In this document: positions 27,821 to 36,070 of the stretch, one piece after another | How the letters are laid out: each line of letters starts with the position of its first letter | How positions within the stretch are numbered: the first letter of the stretch is position 1 | From: an uncultured Parabacteroides sp. | Lineage (GTDB): Bacteria > Bacteroidota > Bacteroidia > Bacteroidales > Tannerellaceae | DNA length: 64,000 bases | Direction of reading: 5' to 3' | Assembly: GCA_949296075.1 (NCBI GenBank) | Contig: CASFNG010000004.1 | Location: forward strand, 1 to 64,000 | Program-made: the position numbers and the translations under genes | Notes under the pieces: model-generated | Databases searched by the model: none | Seen by the model: only the letters and a program-made list of their open reading frames with translations | Told to the model about the DNA's origin: nothing

Positions 27821-27973
27821 GGTACTTCCCGTGCGGTACGTGGAGGGGTTCTCCCGTGCCTCGCGGGAACGGTCGCGATGGACGGCGAAAACCTTCCCGT
27901 TGGTTCGGGGATCTCTTCTTGATGGATCGGGAAAAACTTGCCGGGGATGGGGGCGGAAGGGGAGAGGATACCC

Positions 27974-28091
27974 CTATAAACGATTAAAGCCTGTCTCCCG
28001 ACAAGCCCTAACCAACCTTTGTTAACCTTAAATCTAATACTATTATGAAAAAACCACGGTGCAAATGTACGGCTTTTCCTTTTTTTGTCAA
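27974..28091 (-). ncRNA. candidate small RNA, tandem copy B (repeat 27974-28074)
   Basis: This is the second copy of the ~102-bp repeat. The minus-strand promoter elements are conserved: TTG at 28091-28089, 19-bp spacer, TACATTTG at 28069-28062. The hairpin GCTTGTC-GGGA-GACAGGC (28006-27989) is followed by TTTAATCGTTT. The predicted transcript runs from about 28055 to 27976. It lies downstream of the frd terminator on the same strand, so it would be an independent unit. The substitutions between copies keep the -7 consensus and the stem. Confidence 0.5.
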
Positions 28092-28130
28092 GCCCTGATC
28101 CGCTAAAATATGTTTTATAGCAGCTAATAA

Positions 28131-28166
28131 AACAAAAAAGCGCCTCCCCGATGAGGGGGAGACGCT
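28131..28166 (-). terminator. terminator of the frdCAB operon
   Basis: On the minus strand AGCGTCTCCCCCTC-ATC-GGGGAGGCGCT is followed by TTTTTGTTTT. It lies 26 bp after the frdB stop. Confidence 0.88.
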
Positions 28167-28191
28167 TTCTCTATCTTGTCCGTCCGTCGGA

Positions 28192-28944
28192 TCAGTCCTT
28201 CAGCTTGGCGCTGATGAACTCGCGGTTCAGGCGGGCGATATTGCTTACGGAAATGTTCTTTGGGCACTCCATCTCGCAGGCGCGGGTGTTCGTGCAGTTA
28301 CCGAATCCCAGCTCGTCCATCTTGGCCACCATAGCCTTGGCGCGGCGAGCGGCCTCCACCCTTCCTTGCGGCAGCAGGGCCAACTGGCTCACCTTGGCCG
28401 AGACGAACAGCATCGCCGAGCCGTTCTTGCAAGCCGCGGCGCAAGCTCCGCAACCGATGCAGGCGGCGGCGTCCATAGCCAAGTCCGCGTTTTTCTTGGA
28501 GATAGGTATCGCGTTCGCGTCGGGCACGCCACCGGTGTTCACCGATACGAAACCTCCCGCCTGCATGATCTTGTCGTACGCGCTCCGGTCTACCATCAAG
28601 TCGCGGATCACCGGGAATCCCGCCGAGCGCCACGGCTCGATCGTGATCGTCTCGCCATCGTGGAAACGGCGCATATAGAGCTGGCAGGTAGTGGCTCCCG
28701 TGGCGGGTCCGTGCGGATGCCCGTTCACGTAGAGGGAGCACATGCCGCAGATACCCTCGCGGCAGTCGTGGTCGAACACGATCGGTTCCTTACCCTCGTT
28801 GATCAGGCGCTCGTTCAGGATATCCAACATTTCCAAGAAAGAGACGCTCTGGTTGATTTCCATCGGATAGGTCTCGAATTGCCCTTTCGCTTTCGGACCT
28901 TTCTGGCGCCAAACCTTTAGAGTGACTTTTATATCTTTATCCAT
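28192..28944 (-). CDS. frdB: succinate dehydrogenase/fumarate reductase iron-sulfur subunit
   Basis: This 250-residue subunit carries the electron relay between flavoprotein and membrane anchor. The plant-type 2Fe-2S site appears as [11 protein letters not shown] (about 61-71) with a fourth Cys in GATTCQLYM. The 4Fe-4S/3Fe-4S binding segments are [11 protein letters not shown] (about 153-163) and [13 protein letters not shown] (about 205-217). It is the last gene of a cytochrome b, flavoprotein, iron-sulfur operon, the order seen in Bacteroidetes fumarate reductases that make succinate as an end product. It reduces fumarate with menaquinol at the cytoplasmic face of the inner membrane. Confidence 0.96.
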   Translation of the reverse strand: MDKDIKVTLKVWRQKGPKAKGQFETYPMEINQSVSFLEMLDILNERLINEGKEPIVFDHDCREGICGMCSLYVNGHPHGPATGATTCQLYMRRFHDGETITIEPWRSAGFPVIRDLMVDRSAYDKIMQAGGFVSVNTGGVPDANAIPISKKNADLAMDAAACIGCGACAAACKNGSAMLFVSAKVSQLALLPQGRVEAARRAKAMVAKMDELGFGNCTNTRACEMECPKNISVSNIARLNREFISAKLKD

Positions 28945-28971
28945 GATTCTAATTTTTGAGATTGATGATTA

Positions 28972-30915
28972 TTACTTCTTGTAGTTACGTGTTTGCGGAA
29001 CGACGAACTCGTAATTCAGATCCTCCTTCAGCATGACGGGATCCTTGTCCTCGCCTTGGTACTCCCAGCAAGCCACGTACATGAACTTGTCGTCGTGACG
29101 CAGCGCCTCGCCCTCTTCCGTCTGGTGCTCCGTGCGGAAGTGTCCGCCACACGACTCGGCGCGGTTCAGCGCGTCATGCGCCATCAAGGTACCGATCTCG
29201 ATGAAGTCGGCCAGGCGCAACGCCTTCTCTAACTCCACGTTCTGGTCGTCACCTGAGCCCGGGATGAATACGTTGCTCCAGAACTCCTTCTTCAGCTCTT
29301 TCAGCAACTGGATAGCCTCTTTCAATCCTTGCTCGTCGCGTGCCATACCGATGTGTTCCCACATGATATGCCCGAGGCGTTTGTGGATAGAGTCTACCGT
29401 CTCCTTGCCCTTGATGTTCATCAATTTCTGGATCCGTGCCTTGATCGCCTTCTCCGCCTCCTCGAACTCCGGCAGGTCGGTGCTGAAGCGCGGCACCTGG
29501 ATCTGGTCGGCCAAGTAATTCTGGATCGTGTAAGGCAATACGAAGTAACCGTCTGCCAAGCCCTGCATCAGCGCGGAAGCGCCCAAGCGGTTCGCCCCGT
29601 GGTCGGAGAAGTTAGCCTCGCCGATCGCGAACAAGCCGGGGATGGAGGTCTGCAACTCGTAGTCAACCCACAAGCCACCCATCGAGTAGTGCAGCGCCGG
29701 GTAGATCATCATCGGTGTCTCGTACGGATTATCGTTAGTGATCTCCTCGTACATGTCGAAGAGGTTACCATATTTCTGCTTAACAACCTCTTTCCCTAAG
29801 CGGCCGATGGCCTCCGAGAAATCGAGGAATACCGCCAAACCGGTATTGTTCACGCCATAACCGGCGTCGCAACGCTCCTTGGCGGCGCGGGAAGCCACGT
29901 CGCGGGGAACCAAGTTACCGAATGCCGGGTAACGACGCTCCAGGTAATAGTCGCGATCCTCCTCGGGAATATCCTTGCCCTTCTTCGTGCCGGCCTGCAA
30001 AGCCTTCGCATCCTCCAGTTTCTTCGGAACCCAGATACGTCCGTCGTTACGCAGCGACTCCGACATCAGCGTCAGCTTCGACTGGAAATCGCCCTTCACC
30101 GGGATACAGGTCGGGTGGATCTGCACCATACACGGGTTAGCGAAGTAAGCGCCCTTCTTGTAGCATTGCCAAGCGGCGGAGCCGTTGGATGCCATCGCGT
30201 TGGTGGAGAGGAAGAAAGTATTCACGTAACCTCCGGTAGCCACGACAACGGCGTGAGCGGCGTAGCGCTCGATCTGGCCGGTGATCAGGTTACGGGCGAT
30301 GATACCGCGGGCACGTCCGTCGATCTTCACCACGTCGAGCATCTCGTGACGGGTGTACATCTTCACCTTGCCCAAGCCGATCTGGCGGCTCAACGCGGAA
30401 TAAGCGCCTAATAACAACTGCTGCCCCGTCTGGCCGCGGGCGTAGAACGTACGTGATACCTGCGCGCCACCGAAGGAACGGTTGTCGAGCAAGCCGCCGT
30501 ACTCACGGGCGAAAGGCACGCCTTGCGCCACGCATTGGTCGATGATGTTGTTGGAGACCTCCGCCAAGCGGTACACGTTAGCCTCGCGGGCACGGTAGTC
30601 GCCACCCTTGATCGTGTCGTAGAAGAGGCGATACACGGAGTCGCCGTCGTTCTGGTAGTTCTTGGCGGCGTTGATACCTCCCTGGGCGGCGATGGAGTGC
30701 GCCCGGCGGGGGGAATCCTGGATGCAGAAGTTCAATACGTTGAATCCCATCTCTGCCAGCGATGCGGCCGCGGAAGCTCCCGCCAATCCGGTACCTACTA
30801 CGATAATGTCCAGCCGGCGCTTGTTAGCCGGGTTCACCAATTTCTGGTGATTCTTATAATTGGTCCACTTCTCGGCCAACGGGCCTTGAGGTATTTTAGA
30901 ATTTATTTCAGCCAT
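28972..30915 (-). CDS. frdA: fumarate reductase/succinate dehydrogenase flavoprotein subunit
   Basis: This 647-residue catalytic subunit has an FAD-binding N-terminus [19 protein letters not shown] (about 36-54). The covalent flavin-attachment segment [14 protein letters not shown] follows near residue 70. The substrate-site and capping-domain region includes [14 protein letters not shown] and [20 protein letters not shown] (about 445-465). The C-terminal helical domain ends [11 protein letters not shown]. The long form resembles the B-type enzymes with a single cytochrome b anchor. It lies 45 nt after frdC and 27 nt before frdB. Confidence 0.96.
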   Translation of the reverse strand: MAEINSKIPQGPLAEKWTNYKNHQKLVNPANKRRLDIIVVGTGLAGASAAASLAEMGFNVLNFCIQDSPRRAHSIAAQGGINAAKNYQNDGDSVYRLFYDTIKGGDYRAREANVYRLAEVSNNIIDQCVAQGVPFAREYGGLLDNRSFGGAQVSRTFYARGQTGQQLLLGAYSALSRQIGLGKVKMYTRHEMLDVVKIDGRARGIIARNLITGQIERYAAHAVVVATGGYVNTFFLSTNAMASNGSAAWQCYKKGAYFANPCMVQIHPTCIPVKGDFQSKLTLMSESLRNDGRIWVPKKLEDAKALQAGTKKGKDIPEEDRDYYLERRYPAFGNLVPRDVASRAAKERCDAGYGVNNTGLAVFLDFSEAIGRLGKEVVKQKYGNLFDMYEEITNDNPYETPMMIYPALHYSMGGLWVDYELQTSIPGLFAIGEANFSDHGANRLGASALMQGLADGYFVLPYTIQNYLADQIQVPRFSTDLPEFEEAEKAIKARIQKLMNIKGKETVDSIHKRLGHIMWEHIGMARDEQGLKEAIQLLKELKKEFWSNVFIPGSGDDQNVELEKALRLADFIEIGTLMAHDALNRAESCGGHFRTEHQTEEGEALRHDDKFMYVACWEYQGEDKDPVMLKEDLNYEFVVPQTRNYKK

Positions 30916-30960
30916 AATGATATGTTTTCAAAAGTTCTTAATAATGAATCCCGTGATCGC

Positions 30961-31635
30961 TTAGGCTCCCACGCCGTTCAGGAAGAAGATGATCGTGATG
31001 ATCGCGAACAGGCCGCAGATCACCGTGGCCACGATCTTGGAGATGCACTCCCAGCGGTTCAGCCAGATGGTGTTGTTCCATCCGATCGTCTGGATGGCGC
31101 TCCAGAAGCCGTGCGTCAGGTGGAACCACAACGCCACGTACCAGATCAGGTAGAGCACCGTGTTCACGATGTTGCCGTGGAAGTAGTAGTTGATGAAGGC
31201 CGCCCCGTCTTGCGGATGGATGTCGCCGTGGATGCCCACTAACTCGGCGAACATCATCTTGTACCAGAACTGGCTGAAGTGCAGCAGCATGAACAGGATG
31301 ACGATCAAGCCCAGCACGAACATGTTCTGCGATGCCCACTCCACGCCTTTCGGACGCGTGTTGATCGCGTAGCGGTCGTTACCGCGCGCCTTGCGGTTCT
31401 GCAAGGTCAGGATGAACGCGTAGACGAAGTGGATCACCACGCCGGCGGCCAGCACGAGGGTGCCCACCACGGCGTACCAGTTAGCCCCCAGTAACGCGCA
31501 GACCGTGTTGTAGGCCGACCCGGAGAAGACCGCCGCCACGTTCATCGACAGGTGGAACAACAGGAACAGGATAAGGAAGAGACCTGATATACTCATTATC
31601 AGTTTCTTCCCGATAGAAGAATTAAGTAACCACAT
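30961..31635 (-). CDS. frdC: succinate dehydrogenase/fumarate reductase cytochrome b subunit
   Basis: This 224-residue membrane anchor has five hydrophobic helices: KLIMSISGLFLILFLLFHL, WYAVVGTLVLAAGVVIHFVYA, MFVLGLIVILFMLLHFSQF, a fourth around LIWYVALWFHLTHGFW, and the C-terminal IVATVICGLFAIITIIFFL. Histidines in four of them (for example HLSMN, IHFVYAF, LHFSQF, HLTHG) are placed to bind two haems b, as in diheme B-type quinol:fumarate reductases. It is the first gene of the operon, with a consensus promoter upstream. Confidence 0.95.
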   Translation of the reverse strand: MWLLNSSIGKKLIMSISGLFLILFLLFHLSMNVAAVFSGSAYNTVCALLGANWYAVVGTLVLAAGVVIHFVYAFILTLQNRKARGNDRYAINTRPKGVEWASQNMFVLGLIVILFMLLHFSQFWYKMMFAELVGIHGDIHPQDGAAFINYYFHGNIVNTVLYLIWYVALWFHLTHGFWSAIQTIGWNNTIWLNRWECISKIVATVICGLFAIITIIFFLNGVGA

Positions 31636-31699
31636 AAGATAATAATTTAAGTTATTTAATTGTGTTTGGAAAATCCCGTTTTAACCTTTATTTAGGCAG

Positions 31700-31731
31700 C
31701 AAAGATAGGCCAAATCCCACGATTCAGCAAA
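31700..31731 (-). promoter_or_regulatory. promoter of frdCAB
   Basis: On the minus strand TTTG (31731-31728), a 20-bp spacer and TATCTTTG (31707-31700) form a consensus promoter about 65 bp upstream of the frdC start. Confidence 0.82.
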
Positions 31732-31762
31732 CGATTAAAGAAATATTTCGGTATTCCTCGCG

Positions 31763-32953
31763 TCAAGATCCCGTGCCGATCCAGGTCCCTCTGTGCCAGA
31801 GCTCTTCCAAGGGCCCGTGCTTGTGGCGCGCCGCCCACCAGCGGCAGAAAGCCAGTTGGATGGCGAAGAAGCCGAAGCCGATCAGCAGGCTGACGGCATA
31901 TCCCGTGTGGGGAGCCAGGTTCAGCCCGATGGGGAAGAAGATCAACGCCCCGCAGAGCGACTGGGTCACGTAGTTCGTCAGGCTCATCTTGCCATAGGCG
32001 CGCAAGGGGGCGCAGAGCCTCTGGAATGTCGCCCGTTGGTAGAGTAGCACGAAGGAGGAGACCAGCACGAAGGTGAAGGCGAACTTCTGCCACATGTCGA
32101 GCGCCACGCCCGCGGTATGGGCGATCAGGGGAGAGGGAGCGTTGTCGAGAAGCTCCACCTTCAGCGCGTAGAGCGGCCCGAAGGCCACGGCCGAGGCGAT
32201 GAGCGCCGTCGTCCAGAAGCGGCTGTTCGCCCCGGAGGGGAGGAAGAGCTCGCGGCGGCCGATCAGCAGCCCGATGAGGAAGAGGCCGCAGGTCTGCACG
32301 TACCGCCCGGCGCCTACCGCCCAGTAGAGGCTCGCCTTCTGCCCTAACGTCACGTTCTGCCAGAGGAAGTTCCATAGGTCGCCCCGCCTGGTGTGCTCCG
32401 CCATCTCGGCGTACATCGCGCCCACGCCTAAGTCGGGCAGCCGGTGCGAGGGGTCGAGCAGGCTCGCCGCGTAGTGGTACCACTCCACCGGCTGCGCGAG
32501 GCAGAGGATCGCCGTGGCGAGCACCGCCCTGTCGCCCCATTTCCGGACGATGAAGAGCACCACGCCCACCAGGGCGTAGAGCAGGAGCACGTCGCCCGCC
32601 GGGTAGAAGGCCGCGTTCAGCGTGGCGAAGAGGCAGAGCAGCAGCATCCGCCAGAGGAAGCGGTAGCCGAAATCCTTCCCCTTGGCCAGCTGGTTGGTAT
32701 ATTGTATGTAGAAGGTGAAGCCGAACAGCAGGGCGAAGATGGAGTAGGATTTCCCGGCGAAGAGGGAGAACACCACCGTGAACGTCCCTTGGTCGAGCGT
32801 GTTGAGCCAGCCGGGTTGGGTGGCGGGATCGGCATAGACGGGGTAGATGAAATGTTCCACGCTGTGGACGAGCAGGATCGCCAGCACGGCGAACCCGCGT
32901 AACGCGTCGACCACCTCGACGCGGGGGGATTTCCGGATCGTTGCCTTTTCCAT
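31763..32953 (-). CDS. DUF418 domain-containing membrane protein
   Basis: This 396-residue polytopic protein starts with EVVDALRGFAVLAILLVHSVEHF, the motif shared by DUF418/acyltransferase-3-like membrane proteins. It has about ten hydrophobic segments and a C-terminal DUF418 region (MSLTNYVTQSLCGALIFFPIGL, and FCRWWAARHKHGPLEELWRR-like end). Members are often annotated YeiB-like; their role is unknown, possibly acyl transfer or transport. It is monocistronic and divergent from the acetyltransferase gene, and its stop lies 32 bp from the frd promoter. Confidence 0.88.
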   Translation of the reverse strand: MEKATIRKSPRVEVVDALRGFAVLAILLVHSVEHFIYPVYADPATQPGWLNTLDQGTFTVVFSLFAGKSYSIFALLFGFTFYIQYTNQLAKGKDFGYRFLWRMLLLCLFATLNAAFYPAGDVLLLYALVGVVLFIVRKWGDRAVLATAILCLAQPVEWYHYAASLLDPSHRLPDLGVGAMYAEMAEHTRRGDLWNFLWQNVTLGQKASLYWAVGAGRYVQTCGLFLIGLLIGRRELFLPSGANSRFWTTALIASAVAFGPLYALKVELLDNAPSPLIAHTAGVALDMWQKFAFTFVLVSSFVLLYQRATFQRLCAPLRAYGKMSLTNYVTQSLCGALIFFPIGLNLAPHTGYAVSLLIGFGFFAIQLAFCRWWAARHKHGPLEELWHRGTWIGTGS

Positions 32954-33054
32954 ACTGTTTACTTTTTATAGGTCGCCTTCCCTTGATATTCGGTAGGCTT
33001 GATATTTTTTAGCCGAATGGCGCGAAGATAGGTATTATCGTTTATTTTCGCGAT

Positions 33055-33564
33055 ATGGAAACACGAGAACGACAATTCAGGATCCGGCGGGCGAGCCTCG
33101 CCGACCTGCCCCGGATGATGGCGATGTACGAGCGGGCGAAGGCCTTCATGCGCTCGTATGGCAACCGGGATCAATGGACGGGGGGATACCCTTCGGAGGA
33201 GCTGATCGCCGCCGAGATCGAGGCGGGCCACAGCTTCGTCTGCGAGGATGAGGCGGGCGAGCCGGTGGGTACCTTCTGTTATATCGAGGGGGTGGATCCC
33301 ACCTATCTCAAGATCTATGAGGGCGACTGGATAGACGACGCGCCCTACGCCGTGATCCATCGGCTGGCCTCGTCGGGCACGTGCAAGGGGGTGGGGGCGG
33401 CCTGCTTCGAGTGGGCGATCGCCCGCTACGGCAACATCCGGGTGGACACGCACCGCGACAACCTCCCGATGCACGCCCTGCTGGCGAAGCTGGGCTTCCG
33501 GCGCTGCGGTATCATCTACCTACTCAATGGAGACGAGCGGATCGCCTACCAGCTCCATCGTTGA
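33055..33564 (+). CDS. GNAT family N-acetyltransferase
   Basis: This 169-residue protein has the GNAT fold: an N-terminal IRRASLADLPRMMAMYERAK helix, a central beta-strand EPVGTFCYIEGVDPTY, the acetyl-CoA loop region IHRLASSGTCKGVGAACFEWAIA (about 100-122), and the C-terminal VDTHRDNLPMHALLAKLGFRRCG typical of the superfamily. The substrate is not predictable. A TATTTTCG sequence at 33043-33050 lies just 4 bp before the ATG, so if it is a true -7 box the mRNA would be nearly leaderless. Confidence 0.88.
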   Translation: METRERQFRIRRASLADLPRMMAMYERAKAFMRSYGNRDQWTGGYPSEELIAAEIEAGHSFVCEDEAGEPVGTFCYIEGVDPTYLKIYEGDWIDDAPYAVIHRLASSGTCKGVGAACFEWAIARYGNIRVDTHRDNLPMHALLAKLGFRRCGIIYLLNGDERIAYQLHR

Positions 33565-33699
33565 GCGAAGGGGCGGATGGGGAGGTATCCTCCGGGACCT
33601 CGGGATGGTTTCGTGGAATCCCCTTCGGCTTTTCCCGGAAACATGGGCAGGCTTTTCCCCTCCTTTTTGATGAAAATGCGCGAAAAAAATGCCGAAACG

Positions 33700-33730
33700 C
33701 TTGCGGATCTCGAAAAAAGCCGTACCTTTG
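33700..33730 (+). promoter_or_regulatory. promoter of tRNA-Leu(CAA)
   Basis: CTTG at 33700-33703, a 19-bp spacer and TACCTTTG at 33723-33730 lie 42 bp before the tRNA. The -7 box is identical to that of the other tRNA-Leu in the window. Confidence 0.8.
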
Positions 33731-33772
33731 CGTCGCATTTGAGAGATAACCCGAGCGGTTACGATTGAAGAT

Positions 33773-33859
33773 GCCCAGATGGCGGAATTGGTAGACGCGC
33801 TGGTCTCAAACACCAGTGGATTCACTTCCATGCCGGTTCGATCCCGGCTCTGGGTACCA
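33773..33859 (+). tRNA. tRNA-Leu (anticodon CAA)
   Basis: A class II tRNA with acceptor strands GCCCAGA (33773-33779) and TCTGGGT (33849-33855), discriminator A and an encoded CCA (33857-33859). The anticodon stem CTGGT/ACCAG encloses loop CTCAAAC, so the anticodon is CAA (leucine codon TTG). A long variable arm and T-loop TTCGATC are present. Confidence 0.96.
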
Positions 33860-33865
33860 CTTAGG

Positions 33866-33905
33866 AAGCCAAGTACCGATTGTCCGGTACTTGGCTTTTT
33901 CTTTT
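33866..33905 (+). terminator. terminator of tRNA-Leu(CAA)
   Basis: AAGCCAAGTACCG pairs with CGGTACTTGGCTT around a short loop and is followed by TTTCTTTT. Confidence 0.9.
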
Positions 33906-34307
33906 CCGGATATTTCCCCCGGGGATTTCCCCGCGCCCGCGAAAGATCCATACATCCGTGGGTGGATGGCAATGCCAGGATGAGGAAACCAACCGGCCTT
34001 TCCTGGACTTCATGGCCGGGCAGTTGAGGAAATCGCTCGCGCTGGAGATCGAAAGATTTAAAGTTTCGCGAAAGAGAGGCTTCCGTTTGCTGTTCTGAGG
34101 GGAAGTCCTTTCATGATTAATCTTTGTTAATTCGCTGGATGCTTGGGGTTGGTATTTGTAACTTTTGTACCTTGAAAAACAATCTATGCCTGATTTTATT
34201 CAAATGTTAACGAGAAGTTAATTTTTTTTTGCGTAAGCAATACCCGGAGGAAGGGGGGAGTTCTATAAACGTATTGATTTATGTTTCACGTTTATAAATG
34301 GGTTATC
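33906..34307 (+). other. intergenic stretch with a possible gene remnant
   Basis: No complete gene is seen in these 402 bp. An open stretch at about 33969-34098 encodes roughly 40 residues with protein-like composition (ETNRPFLDFMAGQLRKSLAL and following, ending in a basic tail), but it has no start of its own and runs in from terminator sequence. It could be the remains of a gene truncated at its 5' end. The 3' half (34100-34300) is AT-rich and probably holds the promoter of the downstream barrel protein. Confidence 0.3.
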
Positions 34308-34748
34308 ATGAAAAAATTAGCGTTGTTGGTATGTATGCTCGTCCCCTTCTTGGCGAAGGCCGAGGGCGGCGAGAAGAGTGTGGGGCTGAATCTGGGCTAC
34401 GGCACGGAGGAATATTTCACCATCGGCGGCAAGTTCAACTGGAACATGACCGACGCCATCCGCCTCTCACCCTCCATCTATGGCTATTTCGGGGATTACA
34501 ACGATAATATGTTCAGCGTCGGGCTCGACGTGAACTACCTCTTCCCCGTCCGGGAGCGGTTGACGCTTTACCCCTTGGCGGGCTTCGCCTACGTGCATGG
34601 CTGGGGGAATCATCTCGGGGCGAGCCTGGGAGGCGGCGTGGATTACGACCTCACCTCGCGCCTCGTGCTCAACGGGGAGGCGAAGTACCAGCTCACCAAG
34701 GGATTCGACCAGTTTGTCCTCGCCGTGGGCGTGGCGTATAAGTTCTGA
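34308..34748 (+). CDS. small outer membrane beta-barrel protein
   Basis: This protein has 146 residues from the ATG at 34308; the longer frame adds nine residues before the signal peptide. The signal MKKLALLVCMLVPFLAKA is followed by eight or so short amphipathic strands (SVGLNLGYGTEEYFTIGGKFNWN, MFSVGLDVNYLFP, LTLYPLAGFAYVHGWG, FVLAVGVAYKF), ending with the aromatic C-terminus of outer-membrane barrels. This matches OmpA-membrane-domain-like or OMP_b-brl proteins of unknown function. A long perfect inverted repeat without T-tract (34768-34813) follows. Confidence 0.8.
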   Translation: MKKLALLVCMLVPFLAKAEGGEKSVGLNLGYGTEEYFTIGGKFNWNMTDAIRLSPSIYGYFGDYNDNMFSVGLDVNYLFPVRERLTLYPLAGFAYVHGWGNHLGASLGGGVDYDLTSRLVLNGEAKYQLTKGFDQFVLAVGVAYKF

Positions 34749-34767
34749 TCCGCGGGGGATAAAGGCC

Positions 34768-34813
34768 GTTTCGCCCGGGCAGGTGGGGGAAGCCTCGCCG
34801 GTCCGGGCGAAAC
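34768..34813. terminator. inverted repeat downstream of the barrel gene
   Basis: GTTTCGCCCGG (34768-34778) pairs with CCGGGCGAAAC (34803-34813) around a 24-base loop. No T-tract follows, so it may be an mRNA-stabilising stem rather than a terminator. Confidence 0.45.
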
Positions 34814-34858
34814 CATCCTCAAGAAGATCCGGAAACACGACGAATTGTCGGGGGATTC

Positions 34859-34890
34859 TTGGTCAAGATTCGATAAATTCGTTACATTTG
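34859..34890 (+). promoter_or_regulatory. promoter of the mannose-1-phosphate guanylyltransferase gene
   Basis: TTG (34859-34861), a 21-bp spacer and TACATTTG (34883-34890) lie 35 bp before the ATG. Confidence 0.7.
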
Positions 34891-34924
34891 TCCACGTAAT
34901 AACTCATAAATAGCAATCCATATC

Positions 34925-36007
34925 ATGAAAGATAACTATTGCGTCATCATGGGAGGAGGGATCGGAAGTCGCTTCTGGCCGTTCAGCCGGGAAAGCTATC
35001 CCAAGCAATTTCTCGACTTCTTCGGGAGCGGGCGCTCGTTGTTGCAAATGACATTCGACCGGTTCGCCAAGATCATCCCGACAGAGAATATCTACGTGGT
35101 CACCAACGAGGCTTACGCCTCCCTGATTAAGGAGCAGCTTCCCGAGTTGTCGGAGAAGCAGATCCTGCTGGAGCCGGCCCGACGCAACACGGCGCCTTGC
35201 GTCGCTTACGCCGCCTATCACATCCGGGCTTGCAACCCCGACGCCAATATCGTGGTGGCGCCGTCAGACCACTTGATCCTGAAGGAGGAGCTTTTCCTGC
35301 GCGACGTGCGGAAAGCGCTCGACTTCGTGCGCGAGAACCGGGCGCTGGTCACCTTAGGCATCACCCCGAGCCGCCCCGAGACGGGCTATGGATATATCCA
35401 GAGCAGCGACACCGTGGTGGACGATTTCGCGAAGGTCAAGACTTTCACCGAGAAGCCTGACCTGGAGCTGGCGAAGGTATTCATGGAAAGCGGTGAGTTT
35501 TTCTGGAACTCCGGTATCTTTGTCTGGAACGTCAACACGATCCTGGAGGCCTTCTCCAAGTACCTGCCGGACATCAGCAGCCGCTTCGACCTGGGGAAAG
35601 ACAAGTTCAACACCCCCGAGGAGCGGGCTTTCATCCGGGAGAACTTCCCCTATTGCCTCAATATCTCCATCGATTACGGGATCATGGAGAAGGCGAACAA
35701 CGTCTATATGCTCTGCGTGGATTTCGGCTGGGCGGATCTGGGCACTTGGGGCTCCCTGTTCGAGCTGGCGCCGAAAGACGCCAACGACAACGCCGTGCTC
35801 AAGAACAACGAGGCGATGCTGTATGAAAGCTCGGGCAACGTGGTGGCGCTCAGCGACCCGAAGCGCCTTGTCGTGATCCAGGGGCTGAACGACTGCATCG
35901 TGGCCGAGGCGGGCAACGTGCTGCTCATCTGCAAGAAAGAGGATGAGGCGCGGATCAAGCAATTCGTGGCCGACGCGCGCATCAAGTACGGGAACGAGTT
36001 TAATTAA
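34925..36007 (+). CDS. manC: mannose-1-phosphate guanylyltransferase
   Basis: This 360-residue nucleotidyltransferase makes GDP-mannose from GTP and mannose 1-phosphate, feeding O-glycan, capsule and GDP-fucose synthesis. The N-terminal signature IMGGGIGSRFWPFSRESYPK (about 8-27) binds the nucleotide. KTFTEKPDLELAKVF, EFFWNSGIFVWN and VDFGWADLGTWGS follow in family order. It lacks the C-terminal cupin isomerase domain of bifunctional ManC/AlgA, so it is the single-function form usual in Bacteroidetes. It is monocistronic, with its own promoter. Confidence 0.94.
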   Translation: MKDNYCVIMGGGIGSRFWPFSRESYPKQFLDFFGSGRSLLQMTFDRFAKIIPTENIYVVTNEAYASLIKEQLPELSEKQILLEPARRNTAPCVAYAAYHIRACNPDANIVVAPSDHLILKEELFLRDVRKALDFVRENRALVTLGITPSRPETGYGYIQSSDTVVDDFAKVKTFTEKPDLELAKVFMESGEFFWNSGIFVWNVNTILEAFSKYLPDISSRFDLGKDKFNTPEERAFIRENFPYCLNISIDYGIMEKANNVYMLCVDFGWADLGTWGSLFELAPKDANDNAVLKNNEAMLYESSGNVVALSDPKRLVVIQGLNDCIVAEAGNVLLICKKEDEARIKQFVADARIKYGNEFN

Positions 36008-36070
36008 GGCGGGATCGCCGATAGATAGGAAGCTGGGAATCGGGCTCCGGACGCCGCCTCGCGCGGAAGG

